NCBI RefSeq assembly: GCF_009909155.2
Contig: NZ_JAAAPM020000003.1
Coordinates: 178,132 to 242,131 of the forward strand
DNA: 64,000 bases
Source of the DNA: Flavobacterium undicola
Lineage (GTDB): Bacteria; Bacteroidota; Bacteroidia; Flavobacteriales; Flavobacteriaceae
Reading direction: 5' to 3'
The position numbers and the translations under genes are program-made. This document shows positions 33,114 through 44,488 of the stretch, piece after piece (position 1 is the first letter of the stretch; each line of letters opens with the position of its first letter). The notes under the pieces were generated by a model. The model worked only from the letters and a program-made list of their open reading frames with translations. It had not been told where the DNA came from and ran no database searches.

Positions 33114-34703
33114 TTAGTATCCAGGATTTTGTTGTAATTTATTGTTTGAGGCTAAAGCTGTAGCAGGAATAGGAAATAAATCTCTGTACGATTGTGTTGG
33201 AGATCCGCCTGCTACTCCACCTTTCCAAGGCCATAAATAACTACCCCCAGAGAATTTTCCAAAACGAATTAAATCCGTTCTTCTGTGTCCTTCCCAGTGT
33301 AATTCTCTAGCTCTTTCGTCAAGAATAAAATTTAAAGTTAAATCTCCTTGACTTACTGCAGCACCTTTTGCTCTTGTTCGTAATGCATTAACATAAGTAG
33401 TAGCTGTTGCTATACTTCCGCCTGCGCCTCTTACAGCACATTCCGCATACATTAAATATGCATCTGCCAAACGAAAAATTGGAAAATCAGCATCTGAGAA
33501 ATTACCTGCTTTATCTGAACCTTGAACACCGTTTTTATCTACGTTTCTAAATTTTTGAATCGCATACCCATCTGTGAAAGAACCAATGTTTTTAATTTCT
33601 TTGGTTTGACCAGCTGTATAAAATTGTCCACGTGTATCTGTAGTGTTCGCATCAAATTTATCAACAAATGCAGCAGTCGTTCTAATACCAGCCCATCCAC
33701 CATTGATTCCAAATTCGGCTGCCTTCATACTACCGCCTACTGGGGCGTGAGTTAAAAAAGTAGTTCCACCATACGTTTGTGTATGAAGACCGTCAAATGC
33801 TATTGCAAGAATAAATTCGTTTTGAGCACCATTTTTATCATTATCAGCCAAGAACAATTGATTGTAATTCGTGTGCAATGAATACGTTGAACCTATGATT
33901 TTTGTAATTAACGGAACAGCGGCAGCATAATGATCCGTACCAGTATATACTTTTGCATTCATGTACAATTTAGCTTGCAACATCCAAGCAGCAGCCTGAT
34001 CCACACGATACGCCTCATTAGTTTTTGGTGCTTTCAATAATGGAGTAATCGCCGTTAATTCATCATCAACAAATTTGTACAACTCCGCTCTTGTAGCATA
34101 CTCTGGATAGAAGAAAGTACTAGGAGAATCTTCAGTTACCAAAGAACCCCCACCAAACATATCGATTAAATGCCAATACGTCATTGCTCTTAAAAAACGG
34201 GCTTCTGCTCTGTAAGTTGCAATTTCTGCTTTCAAAGTAGCATCAATACCTCTTGCCGCTAATTTCTCATCCGTAGTTTGACGTAAAAATTCATTACAGT
34301 TTACAATTTGGAAAGAGTAACGTGCAAAAACAGCCGTTATAAAACGATCTAAAGAAGTCCAGGTTTGTGAGTGAAGATCTTTTATTGTTCCGTCATTCCA
34401 ACCAATAAGCGCCTCATCAGTAGTCAATTCCTGTAACAACCAATATCCTCTAACATACTGACTTTCTCCTTCATCTATTCCAGAAATATCTGGAGAACCA
34501 GCGGCAGTTTGACCAGAGGTAGCAAATCCCGCATATAATTTAGCTAAATTCTGTTTATAGGATTCTGGTGTGCTAAAAAATTCATCTCCAGGGATCGCAT
34601 TAGTGCTTTCAGGAGCTTGGTTTAAATCATTGGTACATGATGGAAATATAAGCACCAACAGTAACAAAGTAATACCCAATAATCTTATTTGTGTCTTTTT
34701 CAT
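33114..34703 (-). CDS. susD: SusD/RagB-type nutrient-binding lipoprotein
   Basis: A 529-aa outer-membrane lipoprotein (LIFPSCTND, Cys ~23) with the SusD fold. N-terminal TPR-like helices carry AEARFLRAMTYWHLIDMFGG, and the C-terminal RagB part ends RARELHWEGHRRTDLIRFG and NPGY. It forms the lid over the SusC channel and binds maltooligosaccharides. It is 17 bp after the SusC gene. Starch specificity is inferred from the operon partners (SusE-like, amylase, GH13, GH97). Confidence 0.95.
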   Translation of the reverse strand: MKKTQIRLLGITLLLLVLIFPSCTNDLNQAPESTNAIPGDEFFSTPESYKQNLAKLYAGFATSGQTAAGSPDISGIDEGESQYVRGYWLLQELTTDEALIGWNDGTIKDLHSQTWTSLDRFITAVFARYSFQIVNCNEFLRQTTDEKLAARGIDATLKAEIATYRAEARFLRAMTYWHLIDMFGGGSLVTEDSPSTFFYPEYATRAELYKFVDDELTAITPLLKAPKTNEAYRVDQAAAWMLQAKLYMNAKVYTGTDHYAAAVPLITKIIGSTYSLHTNYNQLFLADNDKNGAQNEFILAIAFDGLHTQTYGGTTFLTHAPVGGSMKAAEFGINGGWAGIRTTAAFVDKFDANTTDTRGQFYTAGQTKEIKNIGSFTDGYAIQKFRNVDKNGVQGSDKAGNFSDADFPIFRLADAYLMYAECAVRGAGGSIATATTYVNALRTRAKGAAVSQGDLTLNFILDERARELHWEGHRRTDLIRFGKFSGGSYLWPWKGGVAGGSPTQSYRDLFPIPATALASNNKLQQNPGY

Positions 34704-34720
34704 TTTTCTTGTTATTTGTA

Positions 34721-37678
34721 TTAGAAATTAACGTTTAAACCTAACGTGAAAGTAATTGGTCTTGGATATAAATTATTATCTATACCTCCAGAAATCTCTG
34801 GATCTAATCCACTGTAATTAGTAATCAACAAAACATTTTGAGCCGCTAAGGTTAATTTAACTAATGAAGTAGAATTAGGTTTTTGATTAAAAGTATATCC
34901 TACGCTAACATTATCCAATCTAATAAAAGCTGCATCTTGAATGTAATAATCCGATTCGTATCTTTTAGTGTCTTGAGTAGTAAACCCTGTTTCTAAGATA
35001 TTAGCAACTCCATTTGATAAATCCGTTTCTCTTAATAATATGTTTTGATAAGAACCTTTGCTTGAATCAACATTATTGTAATTATAGTTACCCCAAGATC
35101 CTCTCCAGTTCATTCCAAAATCAAAATTTTTGTAAGTTACACTTGTATTGAAACCGTAAAATACATCAGCCGCTGGCTTGTGAAAACGGTATTTGTCTTG
35201 TTCCGTAATGATTCCGTCTTTGTTTCTGTCAATATATACACCATCAATTGGTTTCCCATCAGCTCCATAAGCTTGCTCATATACATAAAACGAACTTGGC
35301 GCATACCCAACTTGATGATTTTGAATCGTGTTTCCTGTAGCTCCTTCATAACCTCCTACATTAATACCTGGCGTATTTGGCAAAGTAGTAGTTAACTTAG
35401 TAATTTTAGAATCTTGAAAAGTAACGTTTCCACCTATTCTCCATTCTAAATCATCCGTACGAACTGGAATAACTTCACCTGATAGTTCAATACCTTTATT
35501 TTCTATAGTTCCTACATTATAATTGTCATAATTAGAGAATCCAAAGAAAGATGGGTTTTGAGTGTACAATAATAAATCCTTAGTGGTTCTTTTATATAAA
35601 TCAACAGTACCATTAATTCTATTATTAAAAAAACCATAATCAAGACCTGCATTGAGAGTAGTAGTCTCTTCCCATTTCAAATTACTGTTATAGGGTTGTG
35701 GTCTGAATGTATTGTAAAATGTATTGCCAAATTGGTATTGTGCTTGACTATTAGACACTAAATACAAAGGAATAGATGGGTAACTCACTCCAATATCTTG
35801 TTGTCCAGTTACACCCCAACCTCCTCTGAGTTTTAAGGTAGAGACACTAGACACATCTTTTAAGAAACTTTCTTCATTTAATTTCCAAGCTACAGCAACT
35901 GCAGGGAAATTTGCCCAACGATTTGACTCTGTAAACCTAGAAGTACCGTCGCGTCTGTAAGACAAAGTCAATAAGTATTTATCAGCAATGGTAATATTTG
36001 TTCTCGCAAAAAAGGATTGCAAGTTGACACGTGATGGAACCGGAACTCCAGGTGTTGAAATTTTATTTTCAAAATTATAAGAAGAACCGTCATTAATATC
36101 TCTAAAATCTTGGTACGAATAACCTCCAGTCAAATCAATTTGCGTATTAATTGATTCTACTTTTTTATTGTAGTTCAAATACAAATCCATCAATTTATTA
36201 TTTCTTGAACCTGTATTTTCATATGAATTATTATATCCAGAACCTGAAAGTCCATTTAGATAATTAGCATCTGTATTCCCATAAGATCTTCCGCTTAAGT
36301 GATCGTAACCAAAATTAGCTACTGCTTTCAATTCTGGTAAGAAGTGCATTTTATATTCCGTTTGAATATTTCCAATACTTCGGCAAGAAGTTCCAAAATT
36401 ATTCTGTTGATTTATAATCGATAATGGATTTCTACCTGCTAGTTGATTAATTTGCGTTGGCGTAGTATACCATTGAAAATAAGTTCCATCAGCATTTGTT
36501 ACAACTTGAGTAGGATCAAAACTAATAGCAGAACCAATTGCACCACGATTACTGTAATTATTTTTAATTAAGGAAGTGTTATTATTCAATTCAATTTTCA
36601 AATGTTTGTCCAAGAAATTTCCAGTTACACCAACTCCAAGAGTCGTTCTCTGCATGTTATCTCTTTTCAAGATTCCATTTAAATTAGCATACCCAACAGA
36701 AGCCCTGTAAACTACATTATCAGCACCTCCACTTAAAGCGATATTGTGATCCGTACCGATAGCTGTTCTGTAAATCTCATTTTGCCAATCTGTGTCCGCA
36801 GCACCTACTAAAGCTTGTTGTGCTGGCGTACCATGAGCGGTAATAAAATCTCTAAATTGGACAGGTGTCAGAGCATCAACTTTTTTAGTGATTTCAGATA
36901 CCTGTAGGTTCCCGTTATAACTCACTTGCATATCGCCTGCTTTACCTTTTTTGGTAGTAATAATAATTACCCCATTCGAAGCACGAGATCCATAGATAGC
37001 AGTCGCTGAAGCATCTTTTAATACCGAAATAGATTCGATATTATTCTGGTTGATTGTTGACAATGGGTTTCTTCCTCCATTGATACCACCAGCTGCAACC
37101 GGAACACCGTCAATTACATATAAAGGATCATTACTAGCAGACAATGAAGAACCACTCCTGATTCTTATTGTTGCACCTTCTCCTGGAGAACCACCTCCAT
37201 TAATGATTTGCAAACCAGCAACTTTACCTTGAATCATTTGATCCGCAGAGGTAACTGGTCCTTTATTAAAATCTTTTGTTGTCAATACTGTTACTGCACC
37301 CGTTGCATCTTTTTTCTTTACCGTACCATAACCTACTTGTACGACTACCTCTTTCAATTCATTAGAGTCCCCAGTCAATACAATGCGAAGATTTTTCCCA
37401 TTAGCTGGAACCTCTTTAGAAATAAATCCGATAAAAGAAACCATCAATACCGGAGAGTTAGCTGATGAAGGCAAAGTAAATGCACCATTTACATCTGTAA
37501 TTGTGCCAATATTTGTCCCCTTAATTAAGACACTTGCTCCAATTAGCGGTTCTCCTTTTTGATCTACAACGAGACCGGAAATCTTGTTAGTTGCAGTTTG
37601 AGCAACTAGGCTTGGCATAATAAATAGCATGTTACATAATATTAGAATGTAATACATACTGTTTTTCATTTTGAGCAT
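34721..37678 (-). CDS. susC: SusC/RagA-type TonB-dependent transporter
   Basis: About 985 aa. After the signal peptide come a carboxypeptidase-regulatory-like domain (SGLVVDQKGEPLIGASVLIK), a plug (VVQVGYGTVKKKDATGAV, then LYVIDGVPV and SISVLKDASATAIYG) and a 22-strand barrel ending in the aromatic FTLGLNVNF. It imports maltooligosaccharides with SusD using TonB energy. I choose the ATG at 37678 (MLKMKNSM) over an upstream frame extending to 37756 that would add a non-signal leader; ATG 37669 is also possible. It is the first gene of the long sus operon and has a GTAGT-repeat element about 215 bp upstream. Confidence 0.94.
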   Translation of the reverse strand: MLKMKNSMYYILILCNMLFIMPSLVAQTATNKISGLVVDQKGEPLIGASVLIKGTNIGTITDVNGAFTLPSSANSPVLMVSFIGFISKEVPANGKNLRIVLTGDSNELKEVVVQVGYGTVKKKDATGAVTVLTTKDFNKGPVTSADQMIQGKVAGLQIINGGGSPGEGATIRIRSGSSLSASNDPLYVIDGVPVAAGGINGGRNPLSTINQNNIESISVLKDASATAIYGSRASNGVIIITTKKGKAGDMQVSYNGNLQVSEITKKVDALTPVQFRDFITAHGTPAQQALVGAADTDWQNEIYRTAIGTDHNIALSGGADNVVYRASVGYANLNGILKRDNMQRTTLGVGVTGNFLDKHLKIELNNNTSLIKNNYSNRGAIGSAISFDPTQVVTNADGTYFQWYTTPTQINQLAGRNPLSIINQQNNFGTSCRSIGNIQTEYKMHFLPELKAVANFGYDHLSGRSYGNTDANYLNGLSGSGYNNSYENTGSRNNKLMDLYLNYNKKVESINTQIDLTGGYSYQDFRDINDGSSYNFENKISTPGVPVPSRVNLQSFFARTNITIADKYLLTLSYRRDGTSRFTESNRWANFPAVAVAWKLNEESFLKDVSSVSTLKLRGGWGVTGQQDIGVSYPSIPLYLVSNSQAQYQFGNTFYNTFRPQPYNSNLKWEETTTLNAGLDYGFFNNRINGTVDLYKRTTKDLLLYTQNPSFFGFSNYDNYNVGTIENKGIELSGEVIPVRTDDLEWRIGGNVTFQDSKITKLTTTLPNTPGINVGGYEGATGNTIQNHQVGYAPSSFYVYEQAYGADGKPIDGVYIDRNKDGIITEQDKYRFHKPAADVFYGFNTSVTYKNFDFGMNWRGSWGNYNYNNVDSSKGSYQNILLRETDLSNGVANILETGFTTQDTKRYESDYYIQDAAFIRLDNVSVGYTFNQKPNSTSLVKLTLAAQNVLLITNYSGLDPEISGGIDNNLYPRPITFTLGLNVNF

Positions 37679-38260
37679 AATTTTTTTGTTTTTGGTTGTT
37701 AATAATTTTGGTTTTACAAAATCGATATACTCTTTAAAGTCATCGTTAAAAAACATTATTTCGATTTCGATAATGTAAAATTATATGGATTTAACACCCT
37801 CAATTTTAACAACAATAAAAATGTAGTTAAACGAGTGGTTTTTTTACCTTAAAATCCTTTAAAATCAAGTATTTGTGCATTATTTTGACTTTAAAAAAAG
37901 TAGTGAGTATGTAGTAAAAAAACTGGATCTCAGTTATTTTTAACCCTATTGACAAATAGTCAATTTAACAATCAAATAATTGTATTATTAACAATTATAT
38001 ATTACATGATTTACATAAATCATAATTTAAGTTACTAATAAATACACTATTAGAAAAATTTTTAATCGAAAAATTACTCCAAAAAAGGGCATCAAGAAAC
38101 TATAAAATGAATGTGAACTTGGTTTTTAAAATAATTAAACTAAAAACCGATTATTTAAATAGCCTAATAGAAATAATAACGAATAGAAACGCTGCTGTTT
38201 CTCAACAGAAATATGCAAAACACAATTAATTTATATCCGTTAAATAAAACATAAAACCAT
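37679..38260. other. Upstream region of the sus operon
   Basis: No gene is seen in this AT-rich gap between susC and the GH97 terminator. It holds the direct-repeat element at 37893-37915 and a weak -7-like TAATTTTA (minus strand, 37777-37784). The rest shows no structure I can interpret. Confidence 0.6.
37893..37915 (-). promoter_or_regulatory. Candidate Sus regulator site upstream of susC
   Basis: Seven A residues run into GTAGT, then 6 nt, then GTAGT (plus-strand reading). The half-sites at 37900-37904 and 37911-37915 are direct repeats 11 bp apart, one helical turn. A 19/22 match lies at 40696-40717 upstream of the GH97 gene, in the same orientation relative to its gene. Both are about 180-215 bp from the start codon. 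Confidence 0.65.
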
Positions 38261-38289
38261 AAAAAAAGCCCCTTAAATTGCTTTAAGGG
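38261..38289 (-). terminator. Terminator of the GH97 gene
   Basis: Minus-strand reading: an 8-bp stem CCCTTAAA / TTTAAGGG with a 4-nt loop, then GG C and seven T residues. It lies 115 nt beyond the GH97 stop. Confidence 0.85.
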
Positions 38290-38403
38290 ACTTCACCATA
38301 ATAATAAATACCATTTTGGTAACACATTAACTAACCAACCAAATGACCAAACTTTACTGAATTAATTACTATTAAAGTGTTTTATGAATTTCTAAAAAGA
38401 AAT

Positions 38404-40527
<2,124 letters not shown>

Positions 40528-40567
40528 TTAATAGATTAATAAATTGCTTATAAAAGCATTCGATAAC

Positions 40568-40575
40568 CAAATTTA
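40568..40575 (-). promoter_or_regulatory. -7 box of the GH97 gene
   Basis: Minus-strand TAAATTTG matches TANNTTTG, 50 nt upstream of the ATG. No TTG at 17-23 nt spacing is present. A missing -33 would fit an activator-dependent promoter, and the GTAGT element lies 121 nt further upstream. Confidence 0.5.
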
Positions 40576-40695
40576 TATTGATTTTATCCGACTAATTTTT
40601 ATTGATAAAAAATGGTAGTCAAAAACAATACAAAAACAACACAAAAACAACTCAATTACTTGATTTACAATAAATTATAGCATTTTTTAAAAATC

Positions 40696-40717
40696 AAAAA
40701 AGTAGTAAATCTGTAGT
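40696..40717 (-). promoter_or_regulatory. Candidate Sus regulator site upstream of GH97
   Basis: Six A residues then GTAGT (40702-40706), the 6-nt spacer AAATCT, and GTAGT (40713-40717). It matches the susC-upstream element at 19 of 22 positions; the differences fall in the spacer. It lies between the GH97 start (178 bp away) and the end of the SusR-like regulator gene. Confidence 0.65.
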
Positions 40718-40775
40718 TTAAAAATCAACATCTATCCTCAAAAAGAGAATAGATACTAGCAGCAAAAAAAGTAAA

Positions 40776-42422
40776 TTACTTATTTATTGATCCTATCCGC
40801 ATCACATTTGCCTCAAACTCATCACGAGGTCCTAAAGCTTTATTTCTTAATTTAGTTCTGTAATTGTAAATTGTAGATAGAGAATAGCGTAAAAATTCCG
40901 CTATTTTCACACTGTCAGATATTCCTAAACGAATCAAAGCAAAAATTCGCAACTCGGTATTCATTAACTCTCCTTGTTTCAATTTAATGTCCTCATTATC
41001 TGTCAACAAATTATTGAAATCTTCAATAAAGTTAGGAAAAAGTAACAAGAAAGTCTGATCAAAATTATGATAAAAATCTTTTAGTTCTTCTTCAATAAAT
41101 TCTTTTGACTTAATCATTTTTACCAATTCGGTAGTTTTTCCACTTGTTACAATTACATTCAATTTTCGTCGGTATTCATCTAATTTTCTGATATAAACAG
41201 AACACTGATCCATGTATCGACCTATGTATATTTCTTTTACAAGATTAGCTTCTTTCAGCGTATTATTGGTTTCATTCAGCTTTTCGTTAAACAGATGTAA
41301 TTCATTATTAAGCGTGATTAATTGAGAGTTTGTTGAGCTAATTTCCTGTTTAGCTTTAGATAATTTTTTCATTTGTTTGAACAACAAAAACAAAACAACC
41401 ATCAAAAACAGCGATAAAATACTAGCGCTAACTAAAAACATAACTAACTGTTTGCGATTAGTATCATTTTGTTTTTGATAAGCCTCGTTAATGATAGGCA
41501 TCATCTTTGAAATTTCGAATGTTCTTAAACGGGCATTGCAAAAAAGCGCATCTTCAAGAGTACGTTTCATATATTTATAGGCACGATCGATATCACCTTC
41601 TTCATACATAATATAAGCCAGAGAACGGAGTGAAATGTATTCTTTTTTTTCTAATTGCAAATCAGATAAAGCCGACAAAATCAACCATTTTTTTTCTTGT
41701 TCATACTCTTTCTTGTGTTGATACGCTTGCGAAATAATATAAGCAACTACTGCTTTATCAGGATTATTTTTATCAATTTTAGAAAAATAATCACTTAATA
41801 AACGAATAGTTTCGTCGTATTTTTTATTCTCAAAAAGCTTGTTGGAATGATGAATTATAAATGGTTCTGATTTTTCAGGATAAAAATGATAACTCGAATC
41901 TCTATATTGTTGCGTTAATTTTAAGTAATCATTTTTTTCTTGTGAGGTTGCCGCAAAATCAGACATGGAGAGATAAAGCGTGCTACATGCTCCAAAATAA
42001 GCACCTTTAATTTCAGGTGTCGATTTGATATTAATTTTATTTAAGATATCAGTTGCTTCCTTATACATCCCTAAAGTTCCCATGGTGGAAGCTAGGTTTA
42101 ATTTGGAGGTATTTATTTTTGCTAAATCTTTTAATTCAGTTGCAATTTTCATACTTTTTCTCGCATAATTTAAAGCCGAATCCGATTGATAAAATTTATA
42201 TTCTCCATATAATTTTTCATAAATCTCATATTTCTGAACATTTATAGCCGTTAATTTCAGCAGACTGCGGAGTTTATTTATTTCGGTTTCTTTCTTATTA
42301 TGATAAAATTCACTTTTATCTATAGTGGAATCCAATTCATTCAATAACGAATCTATTTCAACTTGAGAAAAAAGAAATAATGGAAAAAAAACAACAAGGA
42401 TTGAAGTCCAAAATTTAAGCAT
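40776..42422 (-). CDS. SusR-like membrane transcription regulator (DUF6377 type)
   Basis: A 548-aa protein. A signal peptide-like segment (1-19) is followed by a periplasmic all-helical region with TPR-like repeats (~20-310), a membrane segment (LVMFLVSASILSLFLMVVLF, ~325-345), a coiled coil (~350-395), a DUF6377-type segment, and a C-terminal HTH (LGISDSVKIAEFLRYSLSTI, then YNYRTKLRNKALG). This topology matches SusR-type regulators that sense maltose or oligosaccharides in the periplasm and activate sus genes from the membrane. It is adjacent to GH97 and likely binds the GTAGT-N6-GTAGT elements (inference). It appears to be transcribed separately from GH97; the gap is 257 bp. Confidence 0.85.
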   Translation of the reverse strand: MLKFWTSILVVFFPLFLFSQVEIDSLLNELDSTIDKSEFYHNKKETEINKLRSLLKLTAINVQKYEIYEKLYGEYKFYQSDSALNYARKSMKIATELKDLAKINTSKLNLASTMGTLGMYKEATDILNKINIKSTPEIKGAYFGACSTLYLSMSDFAATSQEKNDYLKLTQQYRDSSYHFYPEKSEPFIIHHSNKLFENKKYDETIRLLSDYFSKIDKNNPDKAVVAYIISQAYQHKKEYEQEKKWLILSALSDLQLEKKEYISLRSLAYIMYEEGDIDRAYKYMKRTLEDALFCNARLRTFEISKMMPIINEAYQKQNDTNRKQLVMFLVSASILSLFLMVVLFLLFKQMKKLSKAKQEISSTNSQLITLNNELHLFNEKLNETNNTLKEANLVKEIYIGRYMDQCSVYIRKLDEYRRKLNVIVTSGKTTELVKMIKSKEFIEEELKDFYHNFDQTFLLLFPNFIEDFNNLLTDNEDIKLKQGELMNTELRIFALIRLGISDSVKIAEFLRYSLSTIYNYRTKLRNKALGPRDEFEANVMRIGSINK

Positions 42423-42550
42423 TGTAAAGTTTTTAGTTTAATGTTAAGTTAAAACTAATTTATCAAACATTCCATATTTAAGTACTTTTTTTTAAACCCT
42501 GAAAAATCCTTATTTGATAAAATAATCTTAATTTGTATTCTCTATTTTTA

Positions 42551-43501
42551 TTATCTAAAAAGATACGAAACCGCTACAGAACCATAAAAATAGCCTATAT
42601 TTCTATCTGATTTTAATTCTTTTCCTCTGTAAACAAATGCGTAAGAAAGATTCAGATTGTTTATTCGATATCTCAAACCTGCTTCTCCATTAAAGCGAAA
42701 AGGTGTAATATCAAAAGTCACAGGACTATTATCATTAAAAAGACTTCCTTGTATAGTGGCATCATAGATTTGATAATTAAAAGAAGGTGTCATATAAAAG
42801 TAAAACTCACTCTCTAATGGGCTCACATCTGCTTTTAATGAACCACCGTAAGAATTGGAATCCGAAAGAAGAACTAATCTTTTTATCCCAATTCTGGTAA
42901 CAAAACCTGTTGACAAAGAAGTAAATATCGTTCCTAATTTCACTTCCGATTGCCATTGAAAATCGATTCTTCGGCTCTTTATTCCGCTAAAAAAAGGTTT
43001 AGCAAACATTGCATAAGTTTGCAATCCCAAGGTATTTTTAATTTGGTAATCCCATTCTTCAAAAGCCTTATAATGAAACAAACGGTGCGTCTCCGATTGC
43101 ACTTCGTTCGCAAAAGAATTAGGGCCGACATAACCTATTTGGACATACTTTTTTAAAACAGCCTGATTCGTATAAAAATTAGTATTTCCAAATTCGCCAA
43201 AAAGATAACCCGCAAATGGTCTGTCGAACATTTCTTCCTGATTCTTATAAATACTGCGAGGACTATATATGTACTGCCCTAATCGGATCTGATTTATTTT
43301 TTTTACAAGCTGTGGTTTATTTTTCTTAGACAAATAGCGGTAAAAAACTTCTAAACCATTGGTGTAATATTGATCGTTTTTAGATGAAGTATACAAATCA
43401 TTATCGGTAACAATCCCTATTTCAACACTGGAATTCTGACTCGATAGAGTAACTGAAAACAACAGCAACAAATAGACAAAAAGTACTGTTTTTGACTGCA
43501 T
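42551..43501 (-). CDS. LpxR-family outer-membrane protein (DUF2219)
   Basis: A 316-aa beta-barrel with a signal peptide ending near SLSSQ. The family removes the 3'-acyloxyacyl group of lipid A in Salmonella LpxR. Family features include the early EIGIVTDNDLYTSSKNDQYY (the Asn-Asp...Asp/Tyr region near the catalytic/Ca site), DRPFAGYLFGEF, and ETHRLFHYKAFEEWDYQI with the expected His/Glu. It ends YGSVAVSYLFR, with an aromatic/Arg terminus for Bam insertion. Its ATG follows the mtgA stop with zero spacing, so the two genes are coexpressed. Deacylase activity is probable but untested. Confidence 0.82.
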   Translation of the reverse strand: MQSKTVLFVYLLLLFSVTLSSQNSSVEIGIVTDNDLYTSSKNDQYYTNGLEVFYRYLSKKNKPQLVKKINQIRLGQYIYSPRSIYKNQEEMFDRPFAGYLFGEFGNTNFYTNQAVLKKYVQIGYVGPNSFANEVQSETHRLFHYKAFEEWDYQIKNTLGLQTYAMFAKPFFSGIKSRRIDFQWQSEVKLGTIFTSLSTGFVTRIGIKRLVLLSDSNSYGGSLKADVSPLESEFYFYMTPSFNYQIYDATIQGSLFNDNSPVTFDITPFRFNGEAGLRYRINNLNLSYAFVYRGKELKSDRNIGYFYGSVAVSYLFR

Positions 43502-44245
43502 CTAATACTCAATTTTCCCAATTGTACGCATGACACGCATAATTTTATCTTTTCTTCGATTAACAGAAGAAGATGAACTGGTTGCCGTATATTTTCTAGG
43601 ATTAGGTAAAATAGCTGCAATTCCGGCTGCTTGTTTTTTAGTTAAATTGGCTGCATCTTTTCGATACCAATGTTCTGCTGCTGCTTGCGCTCCATAGACT
43701 CCATCACCCATTTCGATACTATTGAGATAGACTTCCATAATGCGTTCTTTTCCCCAAATCAACTCAATCAAAACCGTAAAATAAGCCTCTAAACCTTTCC
43801 TAATGTAACTTCGACCCTGCCACAAAAAAACATTTTTAGCCGTTTGCTGCGAAATAGTACTTCCTCCTTTTATTCTTCGGCCTCTTTCGTTGTTTTTATA
43901 GGCTTTTTGCATGGCTCTAAAATCAAAACCATTATGCGTTAAAAACAAACCGTCTTCACTGGCGATAACCGCTTTTTGTAAATTAACCGAAATATTGTCT
44001 AAAGGTTCCCAATCATGACTAAAATAAACCGCTTTACCAGCCGCTTTATTTTCTATAGCACGAATAATCATCAAAGGGGTAAATGGAATTGGAACAAATT
44101 TAAAAAAGACTACTGAAAACAAAGAAAGCCCAATAAACCACAAAATCATTTTAAATAGAATTATCCTCAATTGAGCTATAAAACCATGAGATTGTTTTTT
44201 TACGGGTCTTTTGTTTGCTGAATTTGAAGTAATTTTTGTTGCCAT
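43502..44245 (-). CDS. mtgA: Monofunctional peptidoglycan glycosyltransferase
   Basis: A 247-aa GT51 enzyme that polymerises lipid II into glycan strands on the periplasmic side. One N-terminal membrane helix (MILWFIGLSLFSVVFFKFV) anchors it. GT51 motifs follow in order: ASEDGLFLTHNGFDFRAM (catalytic Glu), GGSTISQQTAKNVFLW, KERIMEVYLNSIEMGDGVYG (second Glu) and AAILPNPRKY. ATG 44245 is chosen; a GTG at 44296 would add 17 residues. It is directly joined to the LpxR-like gene (TAG then ATG), pairing wall and lipid A functions. Confidence 0.93.
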   Translation of the reverse strand: MATKITSNSANKRPVKKQSHGFIAQLRIILFKMILWFIGLSLFSVVFFKFVPIPFTPLMIIRAIENKAAGKAVYFSHDWEPLDNISVNLQKAVIASEDGLFLTHNGFDFRAMQKAYKNNERGRRIKGGSTISQQTAKNVFLWQGRSYIRKGLEAYFTVLIELIWGKERIMEVYLNSIEMGDGVYGAQAAAEHWYRKDAANLTKKQAAGIAAILPNPRKYTATSSSSSVNRRKDKIMRVMRTIGKIEY

Positions 44246-44488
44246 TCTTTGTATGCTCTTTATGCTATTTTTAAAAGATTTTAAAAACTCTAACACTTAT
44301 AATCTATTAGAATTTTATAGGAAGTAAAAATACTTTTTTTAATTATTCATCCAATGAATTTATTCTTATTTCTAAATCGTTTAAAATTCTGCTTTCTCTT
44401 ATATCATTTTTATCCTTGAAAGAAGAGAAATAAGCAATTTTAAATTAACTATTTTTATACTCCTAAAACAATAGTAGCCTTAAAGACA

